From Cepaea nemoralis (taxonomy: Eukaryota > Mollusca > Gastropoda > Stylommatophora > Helicidae), in the NCBI GenBank assembly GCA_014155875.1, contig JACEFZ010024497.1, forward strand, positions 1,568,501 to 1,632,500: a DNA stretch of 64,000 bases. The letters are read 5' to 3'. This document shows positions 41,290 to 53,590 of the stretch, piece by piece. A model generated the notes under the pieces. The model ran no database searches and was not told the DNA's origin. It saw only the letters and a program-made list of their open reading frames with translations. Every line of letters begins with the position of its first letter. Position 1 is the first letter of the stretch. The position numbers and the translations under genes are program-made.

Positions 41290-41833
41290 CTATTCCACAT
41301 AGTCACCATGTAAATTCAGTGTAAATTTGTACCATGGCACAAGTTTTTGTAACCCCTCGTCAAGGAATGGCGCCACCAGGGTAATTAGCTAGTTATTGAC
41401 GCCATCCATGAGCTCTGCGGCAGTGTCGAAGCACTGGGTAGCCAGCCAGACCTTCATCTTGCCAAAGAGATGATAATCACTTGGTGCCAAGTGTGGGCTG
41501 TAAGGGGATAGGTTGAAAAATTTCCCACTTAAACTGCTCAAGTAAAGCCTTTGTGCAAGCAGCAGTGTGAGGCCATGCTCTGTCATGCAGGACAATGATG
41601 CCACTGATGAGCATTTCACGCCTTTTGTTTTGGATCAACCGAGGAAGCTTCTTCAGTGTTTCACAACAAACTTCTGATGTTATTGTGGTCCCTGGTGTCA
41701 TAAATTCCATCAACAAAATGCCCTTGCAGTCCCAAATCATTGTAACCATCGTTTTTCGTTGCAAAAATGTTTGCTTGAATTTTCTGGGCTTGTTTGAAGA
41801 ATGCCACTGTTTTGACTGTTCCTTCGTCTCTGC
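41290..41833 (-). pseudogene. mariner transposase, C-terminal half, decayed
   Basis: Cut-and-paste transposase of the mariner group (catalytic D,D34D triad). In - strand order: ETKEQSKQW near 41830, RKFKQTFLQRKTMVTMIWDC with the first Asp, GTTITSEVCCETLKKL, then LHDRAWPHTA with the second Asp, then after a frameshift near 41500 SPYSPHLAPSDYHLFGKMKV with the third Asp. After an in-frame TAG at 41389-41391 comes the terminal KLVPWYKFTLNLHGDYVE with its stop at 41290-41292. The N-terminal DNA-binding part is missing where the 47-bp minisatellite begins. A dead copy with all three catalytic positions still visible. Confidence 0.9.
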
Positions 41834-43032
41834 ATTTTCTATCTTTGGCCTTTGCTTCTAGGTAAATCTCTCACACTGACATTTGCTGTCTTTGGCCTTT
41901 GCTTCTAAATAAATCTCTCACATTGACATTTGCTGTCTTTGGCCTTTCCTTCTAGGTAAATCTCTCATATTGACATTTGCTGTCTTTGGCCTTTGCTTCT
42001 AAATAAATCTCTCACATTGACATTTGCTGTCTTTGGCCTTTGCTTCTAAATAAATCTCTCACAATGACATTTGCTGTCTTTGGCCTTTGCTTCTAGGTAA
42101 ATCTCTCACATTGACATTTGCTGTCTTTGGCCTTTGCTTCTAGGTAAATCTCTCACATTGACATTTGCTGTCTTTGGCCTTTGCTTCTAAATAAATCTCT
42201 CACATTGACATTTGCTGTCTTTGGCCTTTGCTTCTAAATAAATCTCTCACATTGACATTTGCTGTCTTTGGCCTTTGCTTCTAAATAAATCTCTCACAAT
42301 GACATTTTCTATCTTTGGCCTTTCCTTCTAGGTAAATCTCTCACATTGACATTTGCTGTCTTTGGCCTTTGCTTCTAAATAAATCTCTCACATTGACATT
42401 TGCTGTCTTTGGCCTTTGTTTCTAAATAAATCTCTCACATTGACATTTGCTGTCTTTGGCCTTTGCTTCTAAATAAATCTCTCACAATGACATTTTCTAT
42501 CTTTGGCCTTTCCTTCTAGGTAAATCTCTCACATTGACATTTGCTGTCTTTGGCCTTTGCTTCTAAATAAATCTCTCACATTGACATTTGCTGTCTTTGG
42601 CATTTGCTTGTAGATAAATCTCTCACAATGACATTTGCTGTCTTTGGCCTTTGCTTGTAGATAAATCTCTCACAATGACATTTGCTGTCTTTGGCCTTTG
42701 CTTCTAGGTAAATCTCTCACAATGACATTTGCTGTCTTTGGCCTTTGCTTGTAGATAAATCTCTCACAATGACATTTGCTGTCTTTGGCCTTTGCTTGTA
42801 GATAAATCTCTCACAATGACATTTGCTGTCTTTGGCCTTTGCTTGTAGATAAATCTCTCACACTGACATTTGCTGTCTTTGGCCTTTGCTTGTAGATAAA
42901 TCTCTCACAATGACATTTGCTGTCTTTGGCCTTTGCTTGTAGATAAATCTCTCACAATGACATTTGCTGTCTTTGGCCCATGCATCTAGATAAATTACTC
43001 ATGTTGACATTTACTGTCTCTGGCCCATGCTT
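41833..43032 (+). repeat. 47-bp minisatellite, about 25 copies
   Basis: The unit is acatttgctgtctttggcc + tttgcttctaaataaatctc + tcacattg. Subtypes with cttctaaataaa, cttctaggtaaa and cttgtagataaa cluster along the array, the last only in the right third. It starts at the edge of the mariner remnant. Confidence 0.97.
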
Positions 43033-43295
43033 TGTCCTTTAAAAATCCTATAGGGGCTTTTTGGGGCAACTGTTCACTGTATTTGTTCTGATTGTTAAGA
43101 AATGAGTCTTGCCAGGAAGTGAAAGGGATATAATGTAGTTTCACATTTGTCACTCCCTCTCCTCTCCATGAACTGAACATTATCAACAATCACACTATAA
43201 ACTAGAAAACTGCAATGAGATCTCTTGATGTATAAGATTACTATCAATGTTTAATATTGTTTCGCTTGCATAATCACAAATAATCCATCCATCCA

Positions 43296-43690
43296 TCATG
43301 TGCCATGCCGATAAGCATGGGCGGTCATGTTCTGCCATCTCACTCGATCACCAGAGTTGTGGGTCAGCTCCGTGTTCTTGTCTCGACCATGCCATGTGGC
43401 CAAGCCATCCAGGCATTTACTTCTCGGTCTTCCCCTTAGTCTCTTCCCTTCGATCTTGCCAGTTGTCACCAAGTTATCCAAGTCATTTCTTCTCATAACA
43501 TGCCCAAAAAATTGTGACTGTCTACGTCTAATATTTTTAATCAGTTTACGATCTTCATTTGTTTCTTGAAGGACTTGTTCATTGGTTTTTCTGTCTGTCC
43601 TTGGTATTCTTTGCATTTTCTTCAGAAACCACATTTCTACAGCCGTCAGATGTTTTTCACACAAATAATCTGTAAGTCCTATTCTAATTT
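43296..43690 (-). pseudogene. LINE B 3' end, truncated
   Basis: The - strand encodes EMWFLKKMQRIPRTDRKTNE, FFGHVMRRNDLDNLVTTGKI, GRPRSKCLDGLATWHG and the stop at 43296, with a (TGGA)n-like tail. It matches 62570-62910. Confidence 0.9.
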
Positions 43691-43691
43691 G

Positions 43692-44515
43692 TTATTCACA
43701 GTTCCTAAGGCCAAACCCCGTGAAGTTGCCATTTAATATCAAGCAGCACCTCCACTGCTCCAAGTGACTCTCGAGCTTTTCTCCCCTAGTGAACACTGAT
43801 CCTTCGCATGGATCCAGCTCATCCGCTATGGCCTCTCATAAATCTCGCATTTTACGTTAACTGCTTTCTACGCTTTTCTCAGGTCTAGCAAATCCTGGTC
43901 AGCCACTGACACGACCTTGCCAGGCTCGTTTCAAGGCTGAATGTGTATCTTTGAAGCATGTTTGAGAGTTCTAATGTATTTATTGCATGCTGCTTGTGAT
44001 ATTATCAACTTTCTTCCGTTAAGCCTGTACATAATCTCATAATCTGCTGCTGAACTAATGAGCATGGTAGAGTTGTTATGCATAGTAATGATCAAGTGAA
44101 TTTTGACTGTCACTGCTTGTTTTCAGCTGGCTCAAATAGTCGTACAGCGCAAGCTACTAGGTGGCCAGGTAACTCTGATGACATTTTTGCACTTTCCTTT
44201 TTGTTTTTCTCAAATAGCCATGCCTCATTATCTGGTGAAGAACACATTTTGCCCAACACACGTTGCTGCTAGGTTTTAGTGTTTTTGTAATTCTTGTTCA
44301 TACTCGGCCAAATGGGCATCCATTTTAAATACTCGTAAGAGTGATCCAATAAAAATGATTTCAACAACAAAGTAGTGATCAATTTAAAAAATATATAAAT
44401 AAAATGGCGATCCATGAAATATATTCATAAGAATGGAAAATACCTTTATGACTGAAATGGTAATACATCTAAAATGCTAATATGAATGGAATATTTATCA
44501 ATTTAAAACAGCTTT
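43692..44515. other. TMF1 intron 3, nothing recognised
   Basis: No supported ORF or repeat match; AT-rich from 44330. Confidence 0.5.
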
Positions 44516-44516
44516 A

Positions 44517-44705
44517 GGAGCTGTGGTGATGCAGTGATTAGTGTATATACCTGCCAACACAGTGGTTCTGGGTTCATTCTGCAGGAGTGACAAAGTTGTG
44601 TTTTTTCTCCCAGACCAATACAGCTATGGAGATTAATCCATCCTCATTAAAACTGGAACTATTGACTTTTTGGGAAAGAAAAAGTGGTCAGCATAATACT
44701 GGACA
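44517..44705 (+). mobile_element. SINE-4 copy, diverged
   Basis: A tRNA-like head (gtggtgatgcagtgattagtg; B box gttctgggttcattctg) is followed by the tail tttttgggaaagaaaaagtg and gtcagcataatactgga, which resembles the satellite unit read on its - strand. Confidence 0.7.
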
Positions 44706-45240
44706 CATTGTATATCAAACACTTTTTAGTTATTGAAAAAAGGGTTCTCAGGCCTATCACAGATATGTCTTCATTGCATGTAAATGGACTTAATTTATTG
44801 TAAAAATGCCTTTAGGAATATTGATCCATTTAAATACCTATATGAATGAAATAGTGATTAAATTTTTTTTTGAATACCTAAAATGGATAAAATAAGTATT
44901 TATGAATACTGATTATACACACATTTTTTATATTTGTTTTTAATATTTAAAATGATGCATTTGTAAATCTTTATAGCATCTTTAATTTTTTTTAAACTAA
45001 AGCAAAAGAAACCAGTGTGAGGCATTGCTGAGGGTGATTTCTCCATTACTTAATGTTGCTCTTTCTTAAGCCGTTTTGAGTCTTCAAATGACCAGATGTG
45101 TGAATGCTGTTCATAATAGCTTTTACTAATTTTAACCTTCAGTAGAATCAAAATGGGATGTTATAATTGAGACATTGCTGTTTCTGTGATGTTGGTTGTG
45201 TTGCAGTGTATCTACATTTTACCTTTCTTATATAATTGTT
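44706..45240. other. AT-rich intronic stretch
   Basis: Repeated phrases such as aaatgcatttatgaata appear at 44800-45000, but no clear array or gene. Confidence 0.5.
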
Positions 45241-45242
45241 TT

Positions 45243-45530
45243 GAGGTCAGCATGGCCGAATGGATAAGTTAAACTTCCGGCCTGTGATGCCAAGGTAATC
45301 GGTTCAACCCCTACACCAGTCAGTTGGAAACAAAAAATGTTGACTTCTCGTCCTTGACTTGGGACCGTAAATTACTACTACCTCAGAAGTAAGAGTGGGT
45401 TCGACTGATGGCCAGGGACACTGGCAATAGGGAAAGCTAATCCAGATGCAAAATTCAGTCCAGTGTACTAGAAGTAGTAGCATGAACTACACTTGAGTTC
45501 AAAGCGAGGCATGCAAAAAAGAAAGTGCTA
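45243..45530 (+). mobile_element. SINE-2 copy
   Basis: The head is ggtcagcatggccgaatgga with B box cggttcaacccc; the body matches 25885-26185; the tail is gcaaaaaagaaag. Confidence 0.9.
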
Positions 45531-45539
45531 ATTTTTTGT

Positions 45540-45790
45540 TCCCTCTGGGTATTGGATTGGAGTCTGTAGACGATAGAACCTGCAGAGGAAGTGTGACAAA
45601 GCCATGTCTAGTCCAAGGCAGTCCGTACGAGCTGTGCCGAATCACGACCTGGTAACATCCTGACATGCCTTCCTGCAGATGTGAAGTCACAGTAAAGTCT
45701 TGCATATCCTACTGTGGAGGTAGTTATATGGTACCAGGTCAGAAAGAGACTCCACACCAACCTCACTTCAGTAGACGCAGGCCCTCGTAA
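45540..45790 (-). repeat. Dispersed repeat related to 25735-25860
   Basis: The - strand ccaggtcgtgattcggcac, then gtacggactgcc, parallels caggtcgtgattcagcacag...tatggactgg at 25738. The family is not identified. Confidence 0.55.
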
Positions 45791-46545
45791 GTGCCCAGAC
45801 AGTCTGAACATCTGTGCATGGGGGGGCTTGAGAATTACATTGTCAGTGCCATGACAGTCTGAACATCTGTGTATGGGGGAACATCTGTGCATGGGGCTTG
45901 AGAATTACATTGTCAGTGCCCAGACAGTCTGAACATCTGTGCATGGGGCTTGAGAATTACATTGTCAGTGCCCAGACAGTCTGAACATCTGTGCATGGGG
46001 CTTGAGAATTACATTGTCAGTGCCCAGACAGTCTGAACATCTGTGCATGGGGAATTGAGAGTTACATTGTCAGTGCCCAACAGTCTGAACATCTGTGTGT
46101 GGGAGAATGAGAGTTACATTGCCCAGACAGTCCTGAACATCTGTGCATGGGGCTTGAGAGTTACATTGTCAGTGCCCAGACAGTCTGAACATCTGTGTAT
46201 GGAGGATTGAGAGTTACATTGTCAGTGCCCAGATAGTCTGAACATCTGTGCATGGAGACTTAAGAATTACATTGTCAGTGCCCAGACAGTCTGAAACATC
46301 TGTGTATGGGGGATTGAGAGTTACATTGTCAGTGCCCAGAAAGTCTGAACATCTGTGTATGGAGGATTGAGAGTTATATTGTCAGTGCCCAGATAGTCCT
46401 GAACATCTGTGCATGGGGCTTGAGAATTACATTGTCAGTGCCCAGACAGTCTGAACATCTGTGTATGCGGATTGAGAGTTACATTGTCAGTGTTCAGATA
46501 GTCTGAATATCTGTACATGGGGCTTGAGAATAACCACGGACCACT
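45790..46545 (+). repeat. ~52-bp minisatellite, about 14 degenerate copies
   Basis: The unit is cagtgcccagacagtctgaa + catctgtgcatggggcttg + agaattacattgt. Variants include gtatgggggattgagagt. Copies vary in length by 1-15 bp. Confidence 0.93.
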
Positions 46546-46549
46546 TGTG

Positions 46550-47454
46550 GGAATGTCCTGAGTGTTGTGATGTTGGTTCTTGACTCAACTCAACTCAACT
46601 CAAACCGACTTAAGAATTAAAACTAACTCTTCCAAAGAATTCATAATCAAGCAACCAACTAACCATATATATGTGGGTAATAACAGACAGGAAAAATCTA
46701 ATGATTGTATTAATTGGGTACCCTCCTAATTAACAAGAAAGCGTCTCTAGATCTGCTTGGTGAAATATATAATTCAGCTGTAGAATGTTTTCAGCAGATA
46801 ACATACATGGGTGGGGATCTCTGAGCCACCTGTCCTGCCTTCTGAAAGTCATGGGTTTTTTTCCAACTCTGTCATTCAGTTCACGAGTGCAGTTTTCTTG
46901 GAGAGTCCTGGTGGTTGTCGCCAGAACTGTAGAGTTCAGTGCTGCGTAAAAAGGCCCAGTTACTTGAGATCAAACATGGTTCAATGAAATCAGTCTTCTC
47001 ACCTTTAAACTCCCCAGGGCCCCACCCTTAAAATATACAGAGGCAGATTATATGGCATCCTTTAATACCTTTTGTGTGCTCTTTGCTGTTAATTGTTCAT
47101 GCTGCAATGGTTTTAAACTATGCAATCCTGCAGTATATTTTTAACAATGTGTCCAGTTTCATAGCAAGTTAAGTAACTTCTTCTTCGTGCCATTTAAGGA
47201 GTGTTGGGATGTAATTTTAGGCCTGTATTTTAAGTGAGGGAACAGTCCACAAGGAGAATACCTCTATTGGTCTTCAGGATCTCTGGTATTTATAACATAA
47301 GACTAGGTCAATTGTCTAGAAAATCAACCAGGGTTTGATTGCAGTGTTCTGCAAAGGACATGCAACATTCTTTTTATTGGATTCCCCTAGATCTGTCTTC
47401 TATCTTGTGTCTTCCAATGGAGCACACACAAGAGTCAGCCAAGTCAGCCAAAGA
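46550..47454. other. TMF1 intron 3, nothing recognised
   Basis: It has a short (caact)n run at 46574-46594; otherwise no feature. Confidence 0.5.
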
Positions 47455-47625
47455 ATTGTGTAGACTTGTTATACGATTGGTTGGATTTTGTGAGATGAGA
47501 TAGCCAGTCTCATGCCAACCCTCCTTAGTGGCCTCTGATGGCATGCATGGTAGGTTACAGTGTTACTGGTCTTGGCTTCTCTAATTGGCCCGGGTAACAT
47601 GTGGGTGCCACAGAGCTGTACTAGA
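47455..47625 (+). repeat. Dispersed repeat, second copy (first at 38030-38240)
   Basis: It shares gatgagatagccagtctcat and gcatgcatggtaggttacag with 38030-38240. Confidence 0.7.
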
Positions 47626-48049
47626 CTAGACAAAATTCAGCTTTGCCACTGCTCTGAATTGAAATCAGGACCAGTGTCACAGCAGGAGAATTCACAAAGT
47701 TGTACGTAGTTCTTTTGCAGTGTTACTTTTATTTATTGCTGTCACTCGCTAGACTTTTGTTTTATTTGTGTGATTTCATAGTGTGTCCCACTTTTCTTGG
47801 CTTTTCAAGGGTGTCATGTAGTGTGTCAACATTGTAGTGTTTTTGGGTACAGGCAAGATTCCTAAAGGGCAATGGAACTACGATGAAGAAAAGATAAATA
47901 CTTGAAGTGTCATAAACTGTAACCCTCACATAGGATGCCATCAGTAATGGAAATATAAAGATACTGCAAATAATTCTTCAACACAATTACAGCTACATTC
48001 TAGGACTAATTAAAAGTGTACTCATAAACAGGAAATGTCAGATATTTGT

Positions 48050-48320
48050 GTGTCTTACTTTCTTAAAAAATAACAGAAAATGGCAGAAATATAATAGGAA
48101 TGGCCAGAGTAACATTCTACAACATTAAATAGCTTCTTACATCTAAACAGCTAAATTATGAATTAACCTGATCAAGTATTAATTTACTCTTCATTGTTTT
48201 ATGATACAGAAACATGGACAATATAAACAACATGAGGAGGAAATGGAAGCTTTCGAAATGTGGTTGTATTAGATGACGGCAGGAGAAAAAAGCTACAGAT
48301 ACTTCAGCCATATAAAGAGA
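48050..48320 (+). pseudogene. Decayed LINE RT C-terminus
   Basis: Stop-ridden + frames give GMARVTFYNIK, LNYELT and a block equivalent to ETWT...RKMEAFEMW. It is the target of the SINE-3 copy next to it. Confidence 0.55.
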
Positions 48321-48321
48321 T

Positions 48322-48572
48322 TTTTTTTGGTTTTGCATATCCTTTACAGGACATTGCAGTCAACACCAGGATTTTTCAGCTGCTGTTGATGTCTTGGCAA
48401 GTTTTACATTCAGTAGTTTGCCTTTGTTTTCTGAATGACCGGCTCATATACCCTCCATAAGTAACCAATGCTACGCGATCCGCTACTGAATCTTGCGCAG
48501 CTGTGTTTCTTACGAGAGTATACGGGATTATGAACAGTGTCGTTAACCACTTTGCCAGGGAGACCGGCATGT
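48322..48572 (-). mobile_element. SINE-3 copy
   Basis: The T-run and gcatatcctttacaggacat are on the left; the head end gccagggagaccggcatg is on the right. The B-box region is diverged. No convincing duplication. Confidence 0.85.
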
Positions 48573-49576
48573 GATGAGATACAACTCTGTATTAATGGAT
48601 GTGCTAGAGGTGAAAGTGGAGGGAAAGCTTGCGCGATTAAGTCAGTGTTACCTGTGGGTAGTCAACATTTATAGGCCTGGGAGAAAACCTGTACGAATGT
48701 AATGTGCAGATGCTGGGCGGGGGATGTTAGAGATTCATTGCAGCTGACCTCATTTGCTGTGGTGGCTTTTTCTGATGATGATGCCTTTCCCAAGTGGTAC
48801 TTTAGAACTTGTTAATGTTTCCTGAGCATTGCATCACTTCACAAATTATCACATGAGTAATTTGGTCTTGGAAGTCAGCTTTGTTTTCTGAACAGCATGG
48901 AGTCTAATGTTGTACATGACATATATGAACAAAATAATAATGGTCATCTCGTGGAGCACATTAGCAATGACCTTATTAACTGATTCAGTACCAAACAAAA
49001 ATGTAGGTCTGGACCAGACATGGTGCGCAACCAGTTGAACAAGTATTTTAATGTAAATTTCCATTAACTGAGCATTAAAATTGCGGAAGATACCACAAAA
49101 CAAAACAAATAACTATGACCCTATATGCTGATATATGGTCCTTGGTCCAAATGGGAGGTCATAATTTCCTATATATTATCCTTTTGCACTGAATCAGTTA
49201 CCACTCCTGATTGAGGTATATTCAAGTTAGTAATCTAGAGATGCTGAAGATTACTGTGTGTTTCTATGTTGAATTTTTCATCATGAATCAGTTCTCCTAG
49301 ATGTATCATGCTTAACTTTTGAAGAGAAATAATTTCAGTGTGCTATTTCTGCTCTATATTTTTTGACAGTTGAGAAATGTGATTTTCATTATTTTGATGA
49401 ATATTTCACTTGTCCAGCTACTACTTCATGCAAGTACTGCATCTGTGATTTTGAAGTAAACATGCAAAAGATGTGTGTGTGTGTGGTGCGTGTGTGTGTA
49501 GTGTGAGTGTAGTGTGTCTGTCGTTCTGTGTGAGGTGTGAGTGTGTGTTCAAGCTTATGTGCATACGTGGGTGTAA
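48573..49576. other. TMF1 intron 3, low-complexity GT-rich end
   Basis: It includes a (GT)n-rich stretch at 49470-49550; otherwise nothing is recognised. Confidence 0.5.
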
Positions 49577-49770
49577 GTAATTGGGAACCGTGATAGTACA
49601 GCGGCTAGGATACTTCCCTGCTGGCCTGGTGGTCATATGTTCGAATCTCTATCGAGGAAATGTGTAAACACTTGACTTGGGCTCCCATATTGGCATAGCC
49701 TAAAATGGGTACCAGGAAACAATCTGAGAAATAAAGGAGATCGGCATAATATTGACAACATCACATCAAC
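49577..49770 (+). mobile_element. SINE-4 copy
   Basis: Head aaccgtgatagtacagcggc (A-box region) and B box tgttcgaatctc; body cacttgacttgggctcccat; tail gggtaccaggaaacaatctg and aggagatcggcataatattg. Confidence 0.8.
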
Positions 49771-49856
49771 CATCGGCTGTCCATTAGTCTTCAAAAATGT
49801 CTGGCACCAATTGTAGAACATGCTTCAAGGTGTGAAAAAAGGATCCTTTATAATAC

Positions 49857-49857
<1 letters not shown>

Positions 49858-49927
<70 letters not shown>

Positions 49928-49965
49928 TTCTTTTTTTCTTTCTTTCTTTCTTTCTTTCTTTCTTT
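49858..49965 (+). repeat. (TCTG)n and (TTTC)n microsatellite
   Basis: About 17 tctg units run into about 9 tttc units. Confidence 0.98.
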
Positions 49966-50590
49966 CCTCTCACTTCTGTCTTCTTCTCCAAGTGCTCCAG
50001 TCTCTCTCTTTGGACCAAATTAGTGGGATCTTGATTCCACAGACCAGCATCCAAAACATTGCCCAGAAATCAAGAGAGAGAAAGACATCATGTGATTTCT
50101 CTCAAACTCATTGTTTCTTTAAAATATTATATTCATTTGGATTCAAACCCAGAACTTTTTGACTAAAATTCAGGCACCATATCTCTAAACCACTTTAACC
50201 TTCTAACCAGCTACATACCTTAAGTGACTGGTTCAGTTGTTTTGATATTTATAGTTTTCTTCAAAAATTTGGTTTTCTAATATTTCAACTGATATCTACT
50301 TTGTTCCCTTTGTTGTCTTTTGAGTTTTTAAGGGGTCCTTATTGGTTGGTCCCTTTGTATTTTGTAATATTTTTGAGTAACATTCACCACCATTTGTGCA
50401 ACTAACCTTATAATGTGTGTTATCTAGTAAATATCAGATGTCCACGTCACAATATTTAGGAGAGATTAGCAAATTCTGAACTACTGTTTGGGAAATAGAT
50501 ATGAACATAAGTCTTACATTTCTCATTTATAGACACATTAAATTAGTTTCACTTCTGTTTGTAATGGAGAATTATTTTCATCAAGTAAAT
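49966..50590. other. TMF1 intron 3, nothing recognised
   Basis: AT-rich, with a few tRNA-SINE-like words near 50140-50200 (ttcaaacccagaac). No feature is called. Confidence 0.45.
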
Positions 50591-50591
50591 G

Positions 50592-50649
50592 TAGGTCATC
50601 ACGGCCAAATGGATAAGAACGTGTGTTCTTAAACATCCGGTGTGCTGAT

Positions 50650-50684
<35 letters not shown>

Positions 50685-50930
50685 TGCAACTTTATTTTAA
50701 AAGGGTTACAAATGCCGAAGTAAGGGGTTCAACCCCTACACCGGACATTTGGACTAAAATGTTGACCTTTCGTCCTTGACTTGGGGACGTAAATTACAAA
50801 TATATCTGAAGTTGGAGTGGGTTTGCCTGATGGCGATAGGGAAAGCTAATCAACAAAATTCAGTCCAGCACTACTACAAGTAATGTGTATGAGCTACGCT
50901 TGAGATCAAAGCGAGCGGGCGCAAAAACAA
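50592..50930 (+). mobile_element. SINE-2 copy split by a (TTTA)n insert
   Basis: The head ggtcatcacggccaaatgga...ggtgtgctgat is interrupted by (ttta)n and gcaacttt...ggttacaaatgc (50650-50715), then resumes at cgaagtaaggggttcaaccc. The body is standard. Confidence 0.88.
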
Positions 50931-51020
50931 AAAAAATCAAGTACATTATATCATGTCTGTGTGTTACCAGAAGCCAGGGGAAGTAAAGAATAGTAATACC
51001 ATTGACCTACAATACATGTT

Positions 51021-51070
51021 GACACATCCAACTTCTGCGGGCATTTGTTGACCGGGTTAACCTTCCCGGG
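51021..51070 (-). mobile_element. SINE-1 5' fragment
   Basis: Only the first 50 bp (CCCGGG to gatgtg) are present, without the tail. Confidence 0.8.
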
Positions 51071-51251
51071 GAGTGGGTTGGTCTGAGACTGGCTATCTCA
51101 AAATGTAGAAAACTCGCCAACATCAAACCAACCATGAACTGGTCTTTAAAGGGCTTCGCATGCATGGTTGTTGGCATATACTCCTCTAGAAGTCTCAAGG
51201 GCAAAAGAAGGAGAAGAAGAAATGATCTCATCACATGTATATAATAGCCTG

Positions 51252-52240
51252 TCTTCTGCTTATACATCTGTCTTCAAACATCTGCTTATACATCTGCTTA
51301 AATATCTGTCTTCAAACATCTGCTTATACATCTGCTTAAATATCTGTCTTCAAACATCTGCTTATACATCTGTCTTCAAACATCTGCTTATACATCTGTC
51401 TTCAAACATCTGCTTATACATCTGTCTTCAAACATCTGCTTATACATCTGCTTATACATCTGTCTTCAAACATCTGCTTATACATCTGTCTTCAAACATC
51501 TGCTTATACATCTGTCTTCAAACATCTGCTTATACATCTGTCTTCAAACATCTGCTTATACATCTGTCTTCAAACATCTGCTTATACATCTGCTTATACA
51601 TCTGTCTTCAAACATCTGCTTATACATCTGTCTTCAAACATCTGCTTATACATCTGTCTTCAAACATCTGCTTATACATCTGTCTTCAAACATCTGCTTA
51701 TACATCTGTCTTCAAACATCTGCTTATACATCTGCTTATACATCTGTCTTCAAACATCTGCTTATACATCTGTCTTCAAACATCTGCTTATACATCTGTC
51801 TTCAAACATCTGCTTATACATCTGTCTTCAAACATCTGCTTATACATCTGCTTATACATCTGTCTTCAAACATCTGCTTATACATCTGTCTTCAAACATC
51901 TGCTTATACATCTGTCTTCAAACATCTGCTTATACATCTGCTTATACATCTGTCTTCAAACATCTGCTTATACATCTGTCTTCAAACATCTGCTTATACA
52001 TCTGCTTATACATCTGTCTTCAAACATCTGCTTATACATCTGTCTTCAAACATCTGCTTATACATCTGTCTTCAAGCATCTGCTTATACATCTGTCTTCA
52101 AACATCTGCTTATACATCTGCTTATACATCTGTCTTCAAACATCTGCTTATACATCTGTCTTCAAACATCTGCTTATACATCTGTCTTCAAACATCTGCT
52201 TATACATCTGTCTTCAAACATCTGCTTATACATCTGTCAT
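51252..52240 (+). repeat. Composite 26/38-bp minisatellite, about 1 kb
   Basis: The basic unit is acatctgcttatacatctgt + cttcaa. A longer form doubles the cttatacatctg part. The long form recurs every 3-6 units. Early units have the variant cttaaatatctg. The 360-codon frame through it is a product of the repeat. Confidence 0.97.
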
Positions 52241-52329
52241 CAGCCTGTGAAAGTACGGGGCTAAGTCAGTCAGTCACAAAAGAATATGTAGAAAGCACTA
52301 TATAAGATGCAAACTTGAAAACCATTTGT

Positions 52330-52740
52330 TAGTGTACCTACATCTCTCCTTATTTCTCAGCATAATCTCTACAGTTATTGATGCATTTATTCAATCATTT
52401 TATTAGTTCTGCAATACCTGCACCAAAGAAGTACTTGGGCTGCTGTTGTAGCCATATTCACACCTTACACTTAATTTCTTTGTCATCAACAAATCGTTTA
52501 ACCACCCTGTCGTGTATCACATTTAGCATCAAATACTTTGAGCCACGGAGAGGCAACCCATGCTTATGAATATTCTTGGCAGTAAGTCCTCAGGACACAC
52601 CAAAAATCTCCCAACAACTGTTCTTTGGTGTTGCACTCTTCGAGTATGGCCAACATGGTCAACATATGCAGCAATTATCAACTGCCACACATAGACATCA
52701 AACTTGATGGATATACCACATAACGACACCTTTGTAAACT
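52330..52740 (-). pseudogene. Tc1/mariner-like transposase remnant
   Basis: The - strand shows KRFVDDKEIKCKV, LQQQPKYFFGAGIAELIK, and LNKCINNCRDYAEK with a stop near 52355. This matches the C-terminal RF..D.EV....WL..QPK.FF..GI..L...KCI...GDY.EK pattern. Upstream frames are broken. Confidence 0.7.
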
Positions 52741-52744
52741 ACCA

Positions 52745-53475
52745 GCAGTCATTTTTCAGCAGCCTTGTATCATTTTGTAACTAACTTTGAATTACCCTTG
52801 TATTTACTCCTTCTGATTGTACTCAATCTTCTCTGTTTACTTATTTAAGACAAGACTGGAGAGCAACTAAATACCAGTAGAACAGATTTTTGCTCATACA
52901 ACATATATCACAGTATACTGTTGCATGGTTATGGGTAGAATGGTAAAGCATTCTTAATGATGTTGGTTATTGTTAATGTTAAATGGCATTTCTTTTAACT
53001 TCTGCCTATGAATATTTTGTTGTTTGAAAACAGAGATGTCTGAAAAGTGTATGAAATGTATACATGTGAATGTACATATCAGTAGTGCCAGAAATATGTT
53101 TATAGCTTGATGTAAAATCAGCTTCTAAGTATCCAAGCTGGCATATTTGTTTTGAATAAAGGCACTTTACTGCAGTATAACTTTTCTCTGCCATTCTACC
53201 CTTTTGTTTTGAAATATATTTGTATGTATATTAGAAGCTGTATACATAATAAAAAGCAGTTTTGTAGTTATTGTATAACATAGACATATACAAATATAAC
53301 ATTGGTTAGAGCATATGTGTGTACATTTTACTACATAAAGCTCACTAGAATATTGTTTGTAGACATAGTACTATGGAAGTAGATGAAAACTGAGAATCAA
53401 TCTAGGACAAAATGTACTTGTGTTTGTGTCCTGATTGGTGGAATCTCATGTGTCACCTCTGAGCTCCAGAAACAA
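52745..53475. other. TMF1 intron 3, nothing recognised
   Basis: AT-rich; no supported feature. Confidence 0.5.
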
Positions 53476-53478
53476 TCC

Positions 53479-53590
53479 CTATCCATACTCGCATGTAGGA
53501 GGTCATGAAGCAAGTCTAGCTCTTTTCATTGACTACGTACCCTCATCCTGTCATTTGGAGGTCAGCATGGCTGAACGGATAAGAATGGTG
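53479..53590 (+). repeat. Dispersed repeat plus SINE-2 head fragment
   Basis: 53479-53550 (tatccatactcgcatgtagg, gctcttttcattgactacgt) recurs at 57997-58065. 53564-53590 is the first 27 bp of SINE-2 (ggtcagcatggctgaacgga). Confidence 0.75.

Noticed and set aside
49820..50054. ORFs on both strands over TCTG/TTTC repeats
   Set aside because: Microsatellite translation only.
51168..52250. 360-codon ORF as a gene
   Set aside because: It consists almost wholly of a 26/38-bp tandem repeat; no domain or start context supports it.
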